Of a stretch of 64,000 nt of DNA, positions 26,201 to 38,799 are shown in pieces; positions within the stretch are counted from its first letter, which is position 1; each line of letters opens with the position of its first letter. This stretch comes from Sclerurus mexicanus. Lineage: Eukaryota > Chordata > Aves > Passeriformes > Furnariidae. Position numbers and translations under genes: made by a program. Under the pieces are notes generated by a model. The model had not been told where the DNA came from. It ran no database searches and saw nothing but the letters and a program-made list of their open reading frames with translations. Location: the NCBI GenBank assembly GCA_013396755.1, contig VWZF01007822.1, forward strand, positions 1,303,944-1,367,943, given 5' to 3'.

Positions 26201-27520
26201 TAATTTCATTAAAACAATATTCCCTGGTGTTGAATATATTAACCTCCTTCAATGCTTTGTTGATGATACCAGTATGAATTCCTTTATGATTTTTCTAATG
26301 GTAATTTTATGCTGACCATTTTATCACTTCCCATGAAATTCCATTTTCTATATTTTTCAGTTACTGATGAGTAATTTTTCTTTTTGTCTTGGAATATTCT
26401 GTTTTCCAACATTTGTCACAAATCGATGTCAGGACTTGAACAACTTCATTGATCCTTTCAAAGAATTTCCGGCATGAGTTGTTTTATGAGAGTTTTTGCT
26501 GAGAATATTATCTTTAAATATGACAGTTCTGGCCAGATATTATCCTAATCACTGGCAATAAAAAAGAAGAAAAAATTTCATTAGTGTCATTTCTCACCTA
26601 TAAGCATGACATGGGTAACTGTTAAATATAAGATATGTAAGTCTATTTTATCAGGAAATTTCTAAACTTTTCCTTTATATATCTTAGCTTGCCTACCCCC
26701 CAAAACAAAACAAACAAACAACAAACCTGTAGAGAAGGAACTGGTAAATATTTCAGACTTTCTTCTGCTGTGACACATCAGTTAACATCTTTCTCCTGAG
26801 CTCACACCTGTATAAGAGATTTCAAGCTCTCCTAATATATTTAAACATTCCTTCTCACTGTATTTGCGAAGAAGTCAGTGAGAAGGGTGCAAGGGTAGAA
26901 AGCCCTCTGAATATTTAAAGATAAAGGCCTTAAGACCAGCTGATGGCATCTTGTTTTTTATGAGCCCTGGATATGCTACTATTTCCTCCTCCACTTCTTC
27001 ATTTGATCATATCCTTATCCATTTGCATCATAAGGCTTTCAAGTTAAACTTTTCCTATGCTTATCCATGGTCTGCATTCTAACCCACTGGTTTATTTTCA
27101 TTATCTTCACAAATTCTCTGTGTTCCTTTTAAAAGCAATTCAAATGTTTCTTTCACCATTTTTTTAAGCTTGGTTATTTTTAGTGAAAATAGCTTTTATG
27201 ATTGCTGAATTGTGTTCTGGGGCAAAGGTTCATCGTCTACTGCTTCTGCATGCAATGCCCAATTAGCATTCACAGGACTATATCTGATTTTTTTTTTTCC
27301 TAGACTGTGCTTATTCTTTTCAGTTTTTAAAACTCACCATTCAAATTAAAAACATATCAGCATCACTGGCCAGAACTAATATTCTGTATAACGAATAAGA
27401 GCCATCACACTTCAAAGCAAGGATCAAACCCTCACAGATCTTCTATACAATCACTCTGAGCTTGTTTCACTTGCTTGTTCATTAGAAAAATATTAATTTC
27501 ATTGCTTAGAAATACACATT
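23300..27520. other. Non-coding DNA, no gene confirmed
   Basis: Mostly AT-rich. A short stop-free segment at 24,622-24,947 (plus strand) contains a possible exon with both splice-site consensus sequences (see findings), but it overlaps an equally open minus-strand frame. A C6 run adjoining a CAAA-type run lies at 26,696-26,726. No transposon is recognised. Confidence 0.5.
26701..26726. repeat. (CAAA)n-like short run
   Basis: Irregular CAAAA/CAAA/CAA units directly after a run of C. A short simple repeat. Confidence 0.7.
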
Positions 27521-27524
27521 TTTT

Positions 27525-27660
27525 CTAACAAATAATAATAATAAAACCCCAACAATAACAACAACAAAAAACGCAAAACAAACACAACAAAAAGGAAAAC
27601 AAACCACACACACAAAAAAAACCAAAAACCCAAACAAAGCAAAATAAAAAACACCAAACC
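27525..27660. repeat. A/C-rich low-complexity tract
   Basis: About 135 bp of almost only A and C on the plus strand: AAT units at the left end, then CAA, CAAAA and CCAAA units with a short CA run. The minus strand reads as T/G and yields a highly hydrophobic 65-codon frame (27,499-27,696, rich in F, L and V). That frame is a composition artefact, not a membrane protein. Confidence 0.85.
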
Positions 27661-27664
27661 TGTA

Positions 27665-29535
27665 CATTTAACAGTGACCAGTTCTCTTCTCCTCAATCAT
27701 ACTCTGCTATGACCAAACAACTTCACAGATATCACATAAAAGGTGTTTAAGCCCTCTAACTTAATAATTTTCTCCCTAAAACTAATTTTGTTCAAAATGT
27801 CCCTCTGTAATTTATCAGTCTTAATAGTAATCCATATATTTTCTGCTTCCTGATCTTTTAAATTTTTAGTTACTTTGAAGTAGAGAATAACTGTATTGCT
27901 AAGCTTTTTTTGCCCATGTTTTCATTCTTTTCCAAGGTGTCACCAGCAATGTAAACACTCACGTCATGTGAAACTCTCTTCCACATTCCTCTAATATCCA
28001 TCCACTGAGATACTGTTTCATAAATGGGTACTTCATCTTGTTTATTACTAGGTCTTCTATTTGGTACTAATTTAGAGACCACTTAAAAATTTCTTATTCC
28101 TTCACATCCTGATATCTAGATTCTTGTATCAACTTATTTTATAGGCCCAAATGTGAAAGATTGTGTATTATTTCATAGCTCTTTGAAATTTACTTTCTTA
28201 AAGGCTTTCTTAAAATGAATTTTGATTTGATAGGCATTGTATTAGAGAAAAACCTTTAAGTTTGTTAGATATTAAAAAAGTAGTGAAAGTTACCAAATTA
28301 ATTAATATTTTGCAACAAAAAATAATGGTGACAATAATATTAATCATTTAAACTATTATAATGCATTACATTTATAGTAATCAAATTGTCAATCTGGAAT
28401 AGCTATTATATTTTTAACATTCATGAACAATGATGTAGATGTTGGTACCCCAATTATTAACTCTGCAGAAAGACTAACCCCTCTCCAGAATCTGACACAT
28501 TACTTTCAGCTGAAAATTAAGGTAGAAAGCAACATAGCAATCACAGTTTTTACAATACAGAATTTAAAGATTTGAATATTCTGGTAGGAGAAGTGACCAA
28601 ATCAAAATTTAAGTGAACGTGTTACAGTGACAAGTGTGCTTCATTCAGTATACATCTCCCAGTGGATCCCTTTAATATTTTAACTGGATTGCTACATTGA
28701 GAATGATTTTTAAAAGATTTTGAAAGCTCTGTATGGTAGGTTTTCACAAGACTGAGTCTGGACAAATCCAATTGCAATTAATCTCAAGGCCAGCAGATTA
28801 TTTAAACTCATAGTTTTTATAATACGTGTTTGAGTAGTATATCTCCTCCTGAACTAGAGAAACAAAGTGTGTTATTTTTAAAAGCACTTTGTTTTATCAG
28901 TTTCAGTCTTGCTGCCTGTCAGTTTTCCTTGTTTGTTTACAGAGAGGGGCATGAAAAATGTGGATCTAAATGCTTAAAAAAATATATACAGAAGTTAAAA
29001 AAGACCTGAGAAGGAGGTGGATATTTAGGCTAAGTCGCCTTTCACTTGAACCTTTCCTCTTAAATGTCATCCTAAAAGACAGCCTCAAGGATCTGTCAAT
29101 AATGTGTGTTTCATAGCAGAATAAAATTAAGAAGGAATTAAGAACAACACATCTCACCTTCCTTTATGATCAGCTAATATATAAAGGAGATTCACCTGGA
29201 ATTCTGAATGTTTCAGAACTCAATTATTTCCAATAGTGTCTAAATGACTGTTAATAAGTATGGCCTTCTAAAAAGCAGGATATTATGGCCTGCACTTTGC
29301 ACTGAATTTCCAAAGGTCATTTGACTTATATTCACCCAATTTGCTGCATAGCTAGAAAAGTTCATGTCTTTCCACATCCACCTACATACACATTTTCCCT
29401 TTACAGATGAGAAGACAAAGTGTCTATAAAGACTCAGAAGCTGTACATAGACAATAATCCTGCTGTGGGATCACAGACTCTGGCATTTTCTCTAGGTATC
29501 ATCCTAAATAAGCTCTTCAGAAATTCTGAAGTACG
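27665..29535. other. AT-rich non-coding DNA
   Basis: No supported gene or transposon. The 28,140-28,440 part is especially AT-rich, with stops in every frame. Confidence 0.6.
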
Positions 29536-29539
29536 TAGC

Positions 29540-29828
29540 AGATGTTTTGGCAGGATCCCTTGCTACCATCTCGGGAGGCTGCGGAGGTCTCTGCTGACTG
29601 AAAGCCAGACAATGTTATTCCAATCTACAAGTAGATCTGAGGAAAGACTCAGGGAACTAGAGACCTGTTAGTCCAACCTTAGTTACGGGAAAAATTTTGG
29701 AGTTTATACTGGGTACTATTGAAAGGCATGTAAAGAATAATGCAATCATCAGGCACAGTCAACACAGGTTCAAAAATGGAAAGTTCTGTTTAAACTAATT
29801 TGGATATTCCACAAGAGGAGGTGAACTG
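29540..29828 (+). mobile_element. CR1 LINE fragment, reverse transcriptase region, heavily decayed
   Basis: The plus strand matches the memory consensus of avian CR1 ORF2 just before the reverse transcriptase core: the stretch equivalent to EVPTDWRLANVTPIYK lies near 29,587-29,635. It is followed by the RPVSLTSVPGK-like part near 29,665-29,695 and the HGFRKG-like part near 29,765-29,790. Stops and several frame changes break the reading frame, so it is an old, dead copy. Both the 5' and 3' remainder of the element are missing. Edges are approximate because similarity fades gradually. Confidence 0.75.
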
Positions 29829-29829
29829 T

Positions 29830-32800
29830 AGCATTTCAGACTTAAATACTGCTTAAAGAAGCGGAGCTGGGGGAGGAGTGGAGGACGTGGTTGGAAACAC
29901 AAAGAAAGACAAAAAGAGCTTGAAAAAATTATATGATCCAATTGCCATGATAACCAAATTACCTTTCAATCTTCTATTGACATGCCTCTGAATTCTAATA
30001 AGGTAGAATACCAATTTCTGCAAAGTTAAGGGGACATGTCCCACATGGTTTTGCAAAATATTCTTATGATGTGTGAGAGGCAAAATGTTTTGTCTTTTCA
30101 GAACTTTCTTCAGTGCACTTTTAATCTTATAAACTTGATTTAAGGACTATTATTCTGCACATCTGCTCACAGGTGACCCAAAATAACCAGGAATTGTTCA
30201 CTTCCAGGAACAGAAACCAGTTTCTGTGAAGCTGTACACCCAACGGAGGCTTATAAACAAGTATGTCATCAAGAAATTCTTTCACTTCTAAGCACAACAG
30301 TAGACAGGAACAAAATGTGAAAGATTATGATAATATGGTTAATGGCAATATTTAGAAGTGATTGAGAATCAAATTCTTCTGCCCTAGTGAACTCCTAGAA
30401 AAGTCAACATTCATACTTCATAGTCAGAAACAGTTTTCACAAATTGTAATTCAAGCATAAGAAAGTTTGATTTAAAAGAACTGAGATTCTTGCTCCCTTT
30501 CCTTTCATTTTTCACTCTTTAGTTGATGTTCTTAATAATGAAGGTAAAAATCAGCCACTTCCATGGACAAAGATATATCTATTTTTATCCTGTTTAAGTT
30601 TAGACTTCCAACAAATATTCATACAGATATAAAGATGCATTGTGCAGACATTTTTGTACAAGTGTAAATCAGCTGACTAAACAGGAGTTATTACCTATTT
30701 CTATATGTATAAATGAGATAAAAATCAGGGGGACAGCTTTCTACAGTGGTATGCAATGCCCTATATTTGTGAATAGGAGATTGAAAAAAATCAGAGCAAA
30801 CATTTCTCATTTTAAAGTGTGCTTCTTAGATGGTGAAGCATATTTACACATACAAATGTACATTCAGGTAACATGCTGTACTAGTCATAGAATAGCTGTA
30901 ATAAAACACAATCTTGTATTGAATTCTACCTCATATATCTCTCATATATATGGGGGATTCTAATCAGATATTGAGAATTCCTTTTTTTATATATAACCTT
31001 GCAAAAGTACCATCTTGTTTTACTTATACTGAACGTGAGTGAAGTTCAACATGAAACATAGCACTTTAAAGGAAATAAATATCAATATCCACTACTTATC
31101 ATTTCCAATTACTTACTATAATGAGATGGTTACTATCCAGGTGTAGAAGCTGAGCAGTTTGCATCAAAATTCTCTTTTCAGTACTTTATTTTCAAAAGAG
31201 ATGACAAAAGAAAGATAAAATTCTAGTTTCATAGTAAAGTGGGAATTTCATTGTAAGCTCTGCTGCTATCCTCCTGATATTGAGCAATTCAATTTCCTAA
31301 ATTTTCTCCAGCTAAAATCTTCACTGTCATGTCTATATACATTTTAACCTTTAAACAGTAGGACTTGTCCTTTACTGGCCTGTCTGACATTAGCTCATCT
31401 GCTGTAGTAACAGCAATAACTGCAATAGCAATAGAAGCAGCAGTTATAGTCTAGTTACTCAAATATAATTACAGTGTTGCAACCTACTTCAGTGCAGTCA
31501 GAAACGTTTTTCCAAACAAATGAATCTTCAGGTTTGAAGCATTTCTCATTTTTCATGCATGCTGCCATTAATTTGTTATGCAAGAGATTCAAAATGAGGG
31601 AATGAGCTGTGTTGCTGGTTTTTATATGATTTGGTTTTTATTACAGCAACAGTGACTGATAGAATTATTCCCTTATCTACAAAAACACGAGCAGATTTAT
31701 GCAATTTTAATACCTACAGCTAAGTCCAGGCAGGTAGTTCAACAGAGGAGTTCAAATATTCTCGTGCAGCTCTAGTTATTCAGAGGTTTAGAACATCCCT
31801 TCACAGCAATCACAGAGGTAACATATAATGTTTAAATTAAATTTAAACATTTACAGACAATAAGAACCAGTTTTCCTTACCAACGTATACGAACCAAGGT
31901 AATAAATTACTGGACATTCAAGCTAGTCCCTTGTTTTTGCTCTTGCTGCTCTGTATTATCCTCACACTGTAAACCAGTCAGGCAACCTGCTTACTCAAGC
32001 CCATGCTCTGTCCTGACCCCCTGCACGTTCCCTTGCAGGCTGCACCAAGTCTCACAAGCCCCTGGCAATAGGAATCATCTGCAATGGTGCTCTCCACAGA
32101 GTGGTGTCATCACAGTACTTTTCCAGTGATGTAAGGAAAATTCCATAAAGACCTCAATAAGCTTTCCTGAGTTCATCCACCTACTTTTGATTTCTCAGCT
32201 TTCCTTGGTGTTAAATTTGTCTTTCTTAACTTCTATCTTCTACCATCCCATTCCTTCCTATTCTGTAGCATAAAATCAGTTTTCTAACTGCTTACATGAC
32301 TCCTGCAATAGCTTTGCTTATCTATGCTCACAGCTCCAGATAACACCATGAACATAGCAGCGTTTATATAATTGTACCTTACATACTGCAAAAACAAAAG
32401 TTTTAAATAATTCTGGGGAAGATTAATTGGATCCAAAACTTTAAAAAGCACCAAAATCCACATGATAGATTTGAGAGAAGTGGGAAAAAGTTTTGGTTTT
32501 TGTTTTGTTTCTGTGTTGGTTTTTTTTTTTTATCAGTTTTGGATGTAATGCTCAAGAATTCTATGAGAAGTAATAAAATATACTTATCTAGTTGTCAGTC
32601 TGGATTCTCCCAATGTTCTCAAATACTTTTTCCATCTTTGTGTTTAAGACTTTTACAGTACTTCAGAAACATTTTTTTTAGTATGATTTATAACTATGCA
32701 ATATAGGACACATTTTTTTCTTGCATATTTTACCTTTACAAGATGATTGTCTTTTTTTTTTAATCCTAATTAAATATTTTTGTTCTGTTAATGTTATCCT

Positions 32801-35225
32801 AATGGCTAATAAATGATACTGTTCTTGACGTGTATACTGTCATTCACCTAAGCATTTGTTGTGCTGTGTGCAAACTCATACACATATTTATAAAAAACTC
32901 TATTACAATTTCTTTTTGTCAAGAACTCAAACAACTGAAAGTGTGATAGTTTCCACTTTGTCTAACAAAGGGCCAGAGATATCTGGCCTCATTTTAGATA
33001 TTCAGTAGATACTCAGTAGCTGTCTAGGACAAATCTTGTTCTGGAACTCCATAATGGAGAGAGGTAAATAAATTCATCTTGATTTATATTTTCTATGAAA
33101 TTTGTACTAATGCCTATTATTAATATGACTGATACATTTGGTGGAATATGTTGGTATATGTCCTATCAACCAAAGTTTTCTCCTCCCCATTCCTTCACAG
33201 ATGTATAAATACTTCCTTTTCTATTAAATGGTGAATATCTCATGCAAAATTAGTATTTTTGTTCCTAGATCACTTCTTGAAGATATATATATCTCCTATT
33301 TCTTGATTTTCTGAGACAACAAGTCCTCTAATCTCTGTGTAGTTGTCAAACATCAGTACTTTCAATAATTACTTCAATAATAACCACATGGTATTCAAAT
33401 CTCCCTTATATCTCTTCATGTCTTATATATCCTTTACCATAAGTAGCTGCATAGCAGTCAAATTAAAAAAAAATAGTTAAAGCAGTAATAAAAATCTAAA
33501 GATAAATAGTCTAGAATTTCACTTTTGGTCTGTTTTAGAGGTTTAGTTTTTTTCAGGTAACATGTGTGAACATTAGTTAGCATACTCTTCAAGTATTCCT
33601 TAGCTTTTCATCAATGCCTTTATCTATTCCCTTGCCAAGGAACAAAGAAAGAGGCAGGCAGAGTGTTTAAAACTTGAGAAAATGAAAACACCTCTTCAAA
33701 GACATTGTATCTTATTAGACATGTGTAGTACCACAAAGTAGATATATTTTCTTAAGGAAAGTAATTTTTGTCAGAAAAAGTTGCTGTTTCCAGATACAAA
33801 TTTGTGTGTCACATTGTAAATTATTTTATTATGCTTTTTTTCCACAAGTTTGAAGTTTTAACTATAGGTCAGTGCTGATTTCATCATTGAATAATGTATT
33901 AAAAAAAAAAGGCAAAACATTTTCCTTTAAATACATTGCATGATAATTGCACCCACTGATGTAACTTCTGCTGTGAGAGAAAACATCTAGACAGTCTGTA
34001 TTCATACACTGCCAAAATGCACAGTAATATTCTACATTTTGCTCATTTACTTACTAATGGACAATATCTGCATTGTTTGGAACTTGATGTGATTTATTCA
34101 ACTGAGTTAATCAATGCTTCCATTAGCTCAGCACTTAGTATCGAGAAACTTCTGGTTTAAAGTAAGAGAAAAAAACATTATGTCACATTTTGGAAAAGGT
34201 TAAAAAATAAAGAAAAAACCAAATAAAACACCACCATAAAATCAAGTCTCATTCTGCCTGTAGCCAAGACAGGTATCAGAGGTCATCTAAAAACCAAGGT
34301 GTTTAAAAAACACTTTGCCTGAACGCTTTCTGACCGATCTTTTAAAATAATTTCTGAAAACATATGAGAGTCAATGCTCTTCACATATGTCATGAAGTTT
34401 TATTATTTGGTCTTCCTAATATAGTGAGACATCAGCAAACTGCACCTGTGGATGTTTCAGAACATTGTGGCTGTCAGAGTACTTTATGCAGAAAGGATAA
34501 AACACAGCTACTTCTCAGTTGGCCCTGACACAGATGGGAAGGCTGTCTTCATAAACAAAGCACGCCAATATCTGAAATGATAATAAAATTGTCAGTTGAC
34601 AGAAACAGGAAGTTTTGAAGTATAATCTGCACATCTGCTAGCATCCGTTAAAATAAATGCTGGCTTCTATTAGCAAGAAAAAGAAAGTACTCTAATAAAT
34701 GGATGAAGAGTGTGTGGGAGAATCAATGAAAACTAGCTTATCAGATTTTTGACTGCAGTTAGTAACATTTCTATTCTTTTTAGCAGTAGGAAACAGGAAC
34801 GCTAATTACACTGTAATATGGACAAGTCACTTTACAAATACAGAAATACAGTACTGAGTTAAAGTCCTTGTGCTTCTCTTTAAAGCATAAGATCAAGGAG
34901 AGAGACAGATACAAAAGTATTCTTGTGATTAGGGAAGTAAACTCAGGGTATCCCCAACCAAGGATATTGAACTTACCTCTCACCTATTCCCCCATTCCCT
35001 TAGTTGTGTCCTCCTTCAACAGAGGGTTGAAGATCTACACTGAGTAAATCACTGAAGCCAAGTCTCTGAATTTTGACCAGTCTCTAAGCATTATACTGAT
35101 GTGCCAATTGTGACCCCTGCCAGCATTTTTCAAAACCCTGCCTATGCTCAGTTCTTCCTACTGTCTTCTGACTTGGTATATCTATCATAGGAGGTAAAAT
35201 AACTATATATACAGAAAAGTGTTCC
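29830..35225. other. AT-rich non-coding DNA
   Basis: No supported gene. A 107-codon frame at 30,640-30,963 has no recognisable motif. A T-rich run with G lies at 32,490-32,532, and several A or T mononucleotide runs occur. An 11-bp perfect palindrome is listed separately. No transposon is recognised. Confidence 0.55.
31827..31851. repeat. Perfect inverted repeat, 11-bp arms, 3-nt loop
   Basis: Arms AATGTTTAAAT and ATTTAAACATT flank a TAA spacer. The sequence is fully AT-dominated, so a chance origin is possible. It could extrude as a cruciform or bind a dimeric factor. Confidence 0.9.
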
Positions 35226-35226
35226 C

Positions 35227-35261
35227 TAATAACTTCTCAGTATTTTCCTGAGAAGTTATTA
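35227..35261. repeat. Perfect hairpin, 14-bp arms, 7-nt loop
   Basis: Arms TAATAACTTCTCAG and CTGAGAAGTTATTA are exact reverse complements around the loop TATTTTC. The plus-strand transcript would be followed by a T-rich run (35,265-35,273). The stem is too short for a standard microRNA precursor, and pairing does not continue outside the arms. Confidence 0.92.
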
Positions 35262-36675
35262 AAGATTTTTTTTAAACTACCCTTATTAAAGAAGTATTTA
35301 TAATTCTAAATTTCTTTTATATAATTCTTTTATAATTATACGAATTACCAATCCTTTACAAGTGTGTATTAATTATAGCGAATTCTACTTTTTTGTTTCA
35401 ATGTAGGTGCACTGCTAAAATGGGGCATAGAAATATTAAGGTTAGTTTCTTAACGTTTTGCTTAAAGGCAAAATTCATTACACTGCCAACAAAAAGATTC
35501 AAATGTTTAAACTGCAGCTGGACTGAATTTCTACGACCATGAGAATACACGAGGCAATTGCATAGAGGCAGAACCCAACCATGCTTCATCTGAGGCCCAT
35601 ACACTGACTGTGGAACTGGATTCCTTTAAGTCTCCAAACCTAGTTGTACAGGCCAAAAGTCTTCAGATTTTCTGTAGGCTGTGTTGAAGTTAACATTTTC
35701 AAGCTCTGTATTGGTGAATACAGAAATTTATACTATAATTTACTTTAGGTTTGATTATAGACTCACTTTACTGAGTGATGGAGAATGAATCATTTCAAGG
35801 TACAAAATTCAATAAAATCAGGGGAAAAAAATCAGTCATAAGGAGGGCATACCAAAATCTTCTTAGTGAAATATGTGCTTGGTCATGAAATAAGACTTTT
35901 CTTTGCAAAACACCAGAGATTAACATTTTTTTACATTGAAAGACAGTCCCAGGAAAAATAAGAAAAAAAATCATCTTCTAAACCTGATTTTCAAAAATTG
36001 GAACTTTTTTAATTTTTCATCTTTTACTAATATAACATATAAAATAGTTTTCATTGATTCCTCACCTTTTTTTTACTGTCTTACACAGTAACTTCTCAAC
36101 ATTTTTCTGTCTTTTGCCAAAATCTAAGTGATAAAAATAAGCACAAAAAAGTTCTACATATGACAGATTCTAATGGACTTATGGATAATGAGGAAAAAGG
36201 CATTTTCATGACAGTCATCAAAATTATGATTTTTTTAATTATAAACATGAAGATGTATTGGAAAATTCTAAACAAAAAGTAATATGTAAGAAAATTTGGA
36301 ACAATTTTCAAAAAGAATACCCTTTCTTCCCAGCTTTTTCAGTAAGTTTTTAATTATTCTTTGCAGTAAGAAAGTCACATATTTTTTAAGCATTTAAGTG
36401 TGAAAGGGTGCAGATAAACCAGCAGGTGCCTCTTTGCTTTTTCAATAATATAAATAGCTTTAGAAATCCACCTGTGTATCCCAGGGACCTTCTCAATTTT
36501 TTGAACATTCAGATCATATCAGTTTTGACGTATGTTTGAAGAATGGGCAAAGGTTAGGGCTTGTTCCTATTTCATCTGAGGTAGTTTGGCCATGATGATT
36601 CAGAAGGAACTCATTCGTTCCCATGGCAATGCAGTGAATTCTGTAAAACTCTGCTTCTGTCATTGCAAATGAAGC

Positions 36676-36689
36676 TTTTTTTTTTTTTT
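36676..36689. repeat. Poly-T run (T14)
   Basis: An uninterrupted run of T on the plus strand. Confidence 0.88.
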
Positions 36690-37378
36690 GTGAAAATATA
36701 CCAGTTGAAAGAAAATACCAGGTAACAGACAAACCTAAGGTCCTTGAAGATAAATAATTAATTTCAAAGGGATTTGTGAGTAATTCATAAACTGAAAATA
36801 GGTCAGCAAAAATTTGAAAGAACTCCAGTATGAAAAAGAGCAGAAAAATTCAAGATAGGAATTCTTAATAAAATAAGAATTTGAAAAGTTCTCTTTTGGA
36901 AGCAGATTCTGTCAAGTGGCCTCCTTCTGGATATCATGAAGGGTTCTTAAAGCCAAACCCAAATGGCTACCAAAGAAACAAATAGCTTCTTTGCACATTC
37001 AGCTCCTCAAGGGAGGGAAACTATTCTCCAAAGTTCACCTTGGTAGGGCTTTAGAGACAAGAGGACACATCCCTGAAAGGTTGGCATGTCAGGTAGCATG
37101 AATCTTCTCAAAGAAGGCAGAAATAGAGTTTTTTTGTGGGAGGGTCAGGATTTCTCTCCCTCTATTCTTCCTGACAGCACCACATGGCATTACCAAGGTT
37201 ATTACACCAAGAATTAATGTATCATAGATACAACCCAAAAGAAAGATTTTTTTTTTTAGAAAAGTATGAACTTTCCCTACAACATTCCATTTCAGCTACA
37301 GTTGCCATGAACCTTCAAACCATTAGAACAGTGATGAACCTAGTTCTCTCTTATCTCATTATTCATCCCTCCCACAGG

Positions 37379-37440
37379 AAAACAAAACAAACAAACCCAA
37401 AGAAAACAAACAGACAAGAAAACTGTAAATACAAAATATA
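37379..37440. repeat. A-rich CAAA-type low-complexity run
   Basis: Irregular units of A with single C or G, starting after CCCACAGG and ending near ACAAAATATA. Confidence 0.7.
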
Positions 37441-37950
37441 AATGGTCACAAATCATATAAAAAGAAAAAGTTCAAGACTTAATTGTGAAAATCAGCAAGC
37501 CTACCAGTTAACACTGGTATATCACAGCTATCACTTCATGGGAATAAAATGGATTTTCACTCACAGTCTTTCTTACTATAAAGCAAATAAAAATAAAATG
37601 GCATTAATTAAAATACAAATTTTTCAAATAAATTGTCTTCCAATTAAACAATTGCATCTTAGTGGAGAAGAAAAACATACAGGGTTGTGTTTATGTGGGG
37701 TTTCTTTTGCCCACCCAAACAAAAATTGAATTATTTCACTGAAAGTTGTTTAAGATGCAAGTCAGCCCATCACCTGCTTTATTCGTTAGAATAAGTGGCT
37801 AGCGACACACGCAGAGTATGGCTTCATCATTTTCTTAATAACTAACTAGTGCCATAATCAAAACAGTTACTATCTCTCTAATCAGTCCTATCTGGATATT
37901 TATGTTTCAGTCAGTAATGCTTGATTTCTGTTTACTCTTACAAGCATATG

Positions 37951-38797
37951 CAGAATCATAAAGTCATAGAGTCATTGAATCATAGAATCACAGAACCAGA
38001 GAATGGCCACGGTTGTAAGGGACCTTAAAGATCAAACAGTTCCAGCTTCCCCTGTCTAGTTCTAGTGGGAGGGACACCTCCCACTAGACCAGGTTGCTCA
38101 GGGCCCTGTCCAACCTGGCCTTGAACACTTCCAGGAATGGGGCATCCACTGCTTCTCTGGGCAACCTGTTCCAGTGTCTAACCATGCTTACAGCAAGGAA
38201 TTTCTTCCTAATATCTAATCTAAACCTAACTCTTTTTCAGTTTGAAGCTGTTCTGTCTTGTCCTGTCACCACACACTTTTGTAAAAAGTCCCTCTCCATC
38301 AGTCTTGTAGGCTCCTATCAGGTACTAGGAGGCCACAATTAGCTCACCCCAAAGTCATCTCTTCTCGTCCTGAACAAACCCAACTGTCTCATCCTTTCCT
38401 CACAGGACAGGTGCTCCATCCTCTCTGATCTTGGTGGCCCACTCCAGGACTCCTTCCAAAGTCTACATCTTTTCTGTGGTGGTGCCCCCAGAGCTGGATG
38501 CAGCACCCCAGGTGGGGTCTCACCAGAGATGAGGAGAAGGGCAGAATCCCCTCCCTCGCCCTGCTGCCCACGTTACTTTTGCTGCAGCCCAGGACATGTT
38601 TGGTTTTCTGGGCTATGAGTGCATATGCCCAGGTCATGTCCAGCCTCTCATCCACCAGCACTCCCAAGTCCTTCTTGGCACAGCTGCTCTCCATCTCTAT
38701 TGATTCCAGCCTGTATGGATTCCAGGGGTTTCTCTGACCCAGGTGCAGCATCTTGCACTAGATCTTGTTAAACTGCATGAGATTCCCATGGGCACGT
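37951..38797 (-). mobile_element. CR1 LINE, 5'-truncated copy with intact 3' end
   Basis: On the minus strand this reads as the end of CR1 ORF2 and its 3' UTR. A 120-codon frame (38,389-38,751) begins with a MLHLGQRNP-like motif. It continues through KDLGVLVDERLDMTWAYALI and a SLVRPHLGCCIQLWG-like motif, all hallmarks of the C-terminal part of avian CR1 ORF2. After WGHHHRKDVDF the protein leaves the consensus frame, so the copy is dead. Beyond the frame the DNA keeps following the CR1 consensus (a run equivalent to ATTAGGAAGAAATTCCTTGCTG near 38,195-38,220, and GGGACCTTAAAGATC at 38,019-38,033). It ends with about five imperfect 8-bp ATTCTATG-type units at 37,955-37,998. The right edge is the 5' truncation typical of CR1. 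Confidence 0.95.
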
Positions 38798-38799
38798 AT

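Larger units (their letters stand above)
35265..37950. other. AT-rich non-coding DNA
   Basis: No supported gene or transposon. The region holds a T14 run at 36,676-36,689 and an A-rich (CAAA-type) run at 37,379-37,440. Short frames at 37,184-37,729 are A-rich and Lys/Asn-biased, as expected by chance. Confidence 0.6.

Noticed and set aside
27499..27696. Hydrophobic 65-codon frame looking like a membrane protein
   Set aside because: It is the reverse complement of an A/C-rich low-complexity tract. Phe, Leu and Val richness follows from T/G composition.
35227..35261. MicroRNA precursor at the perfect hairpin
   Set aside because: The stem is only 14 bp and pairing stops abruptly outside it. 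Typical precursors need a stem of about 30 bp or more.
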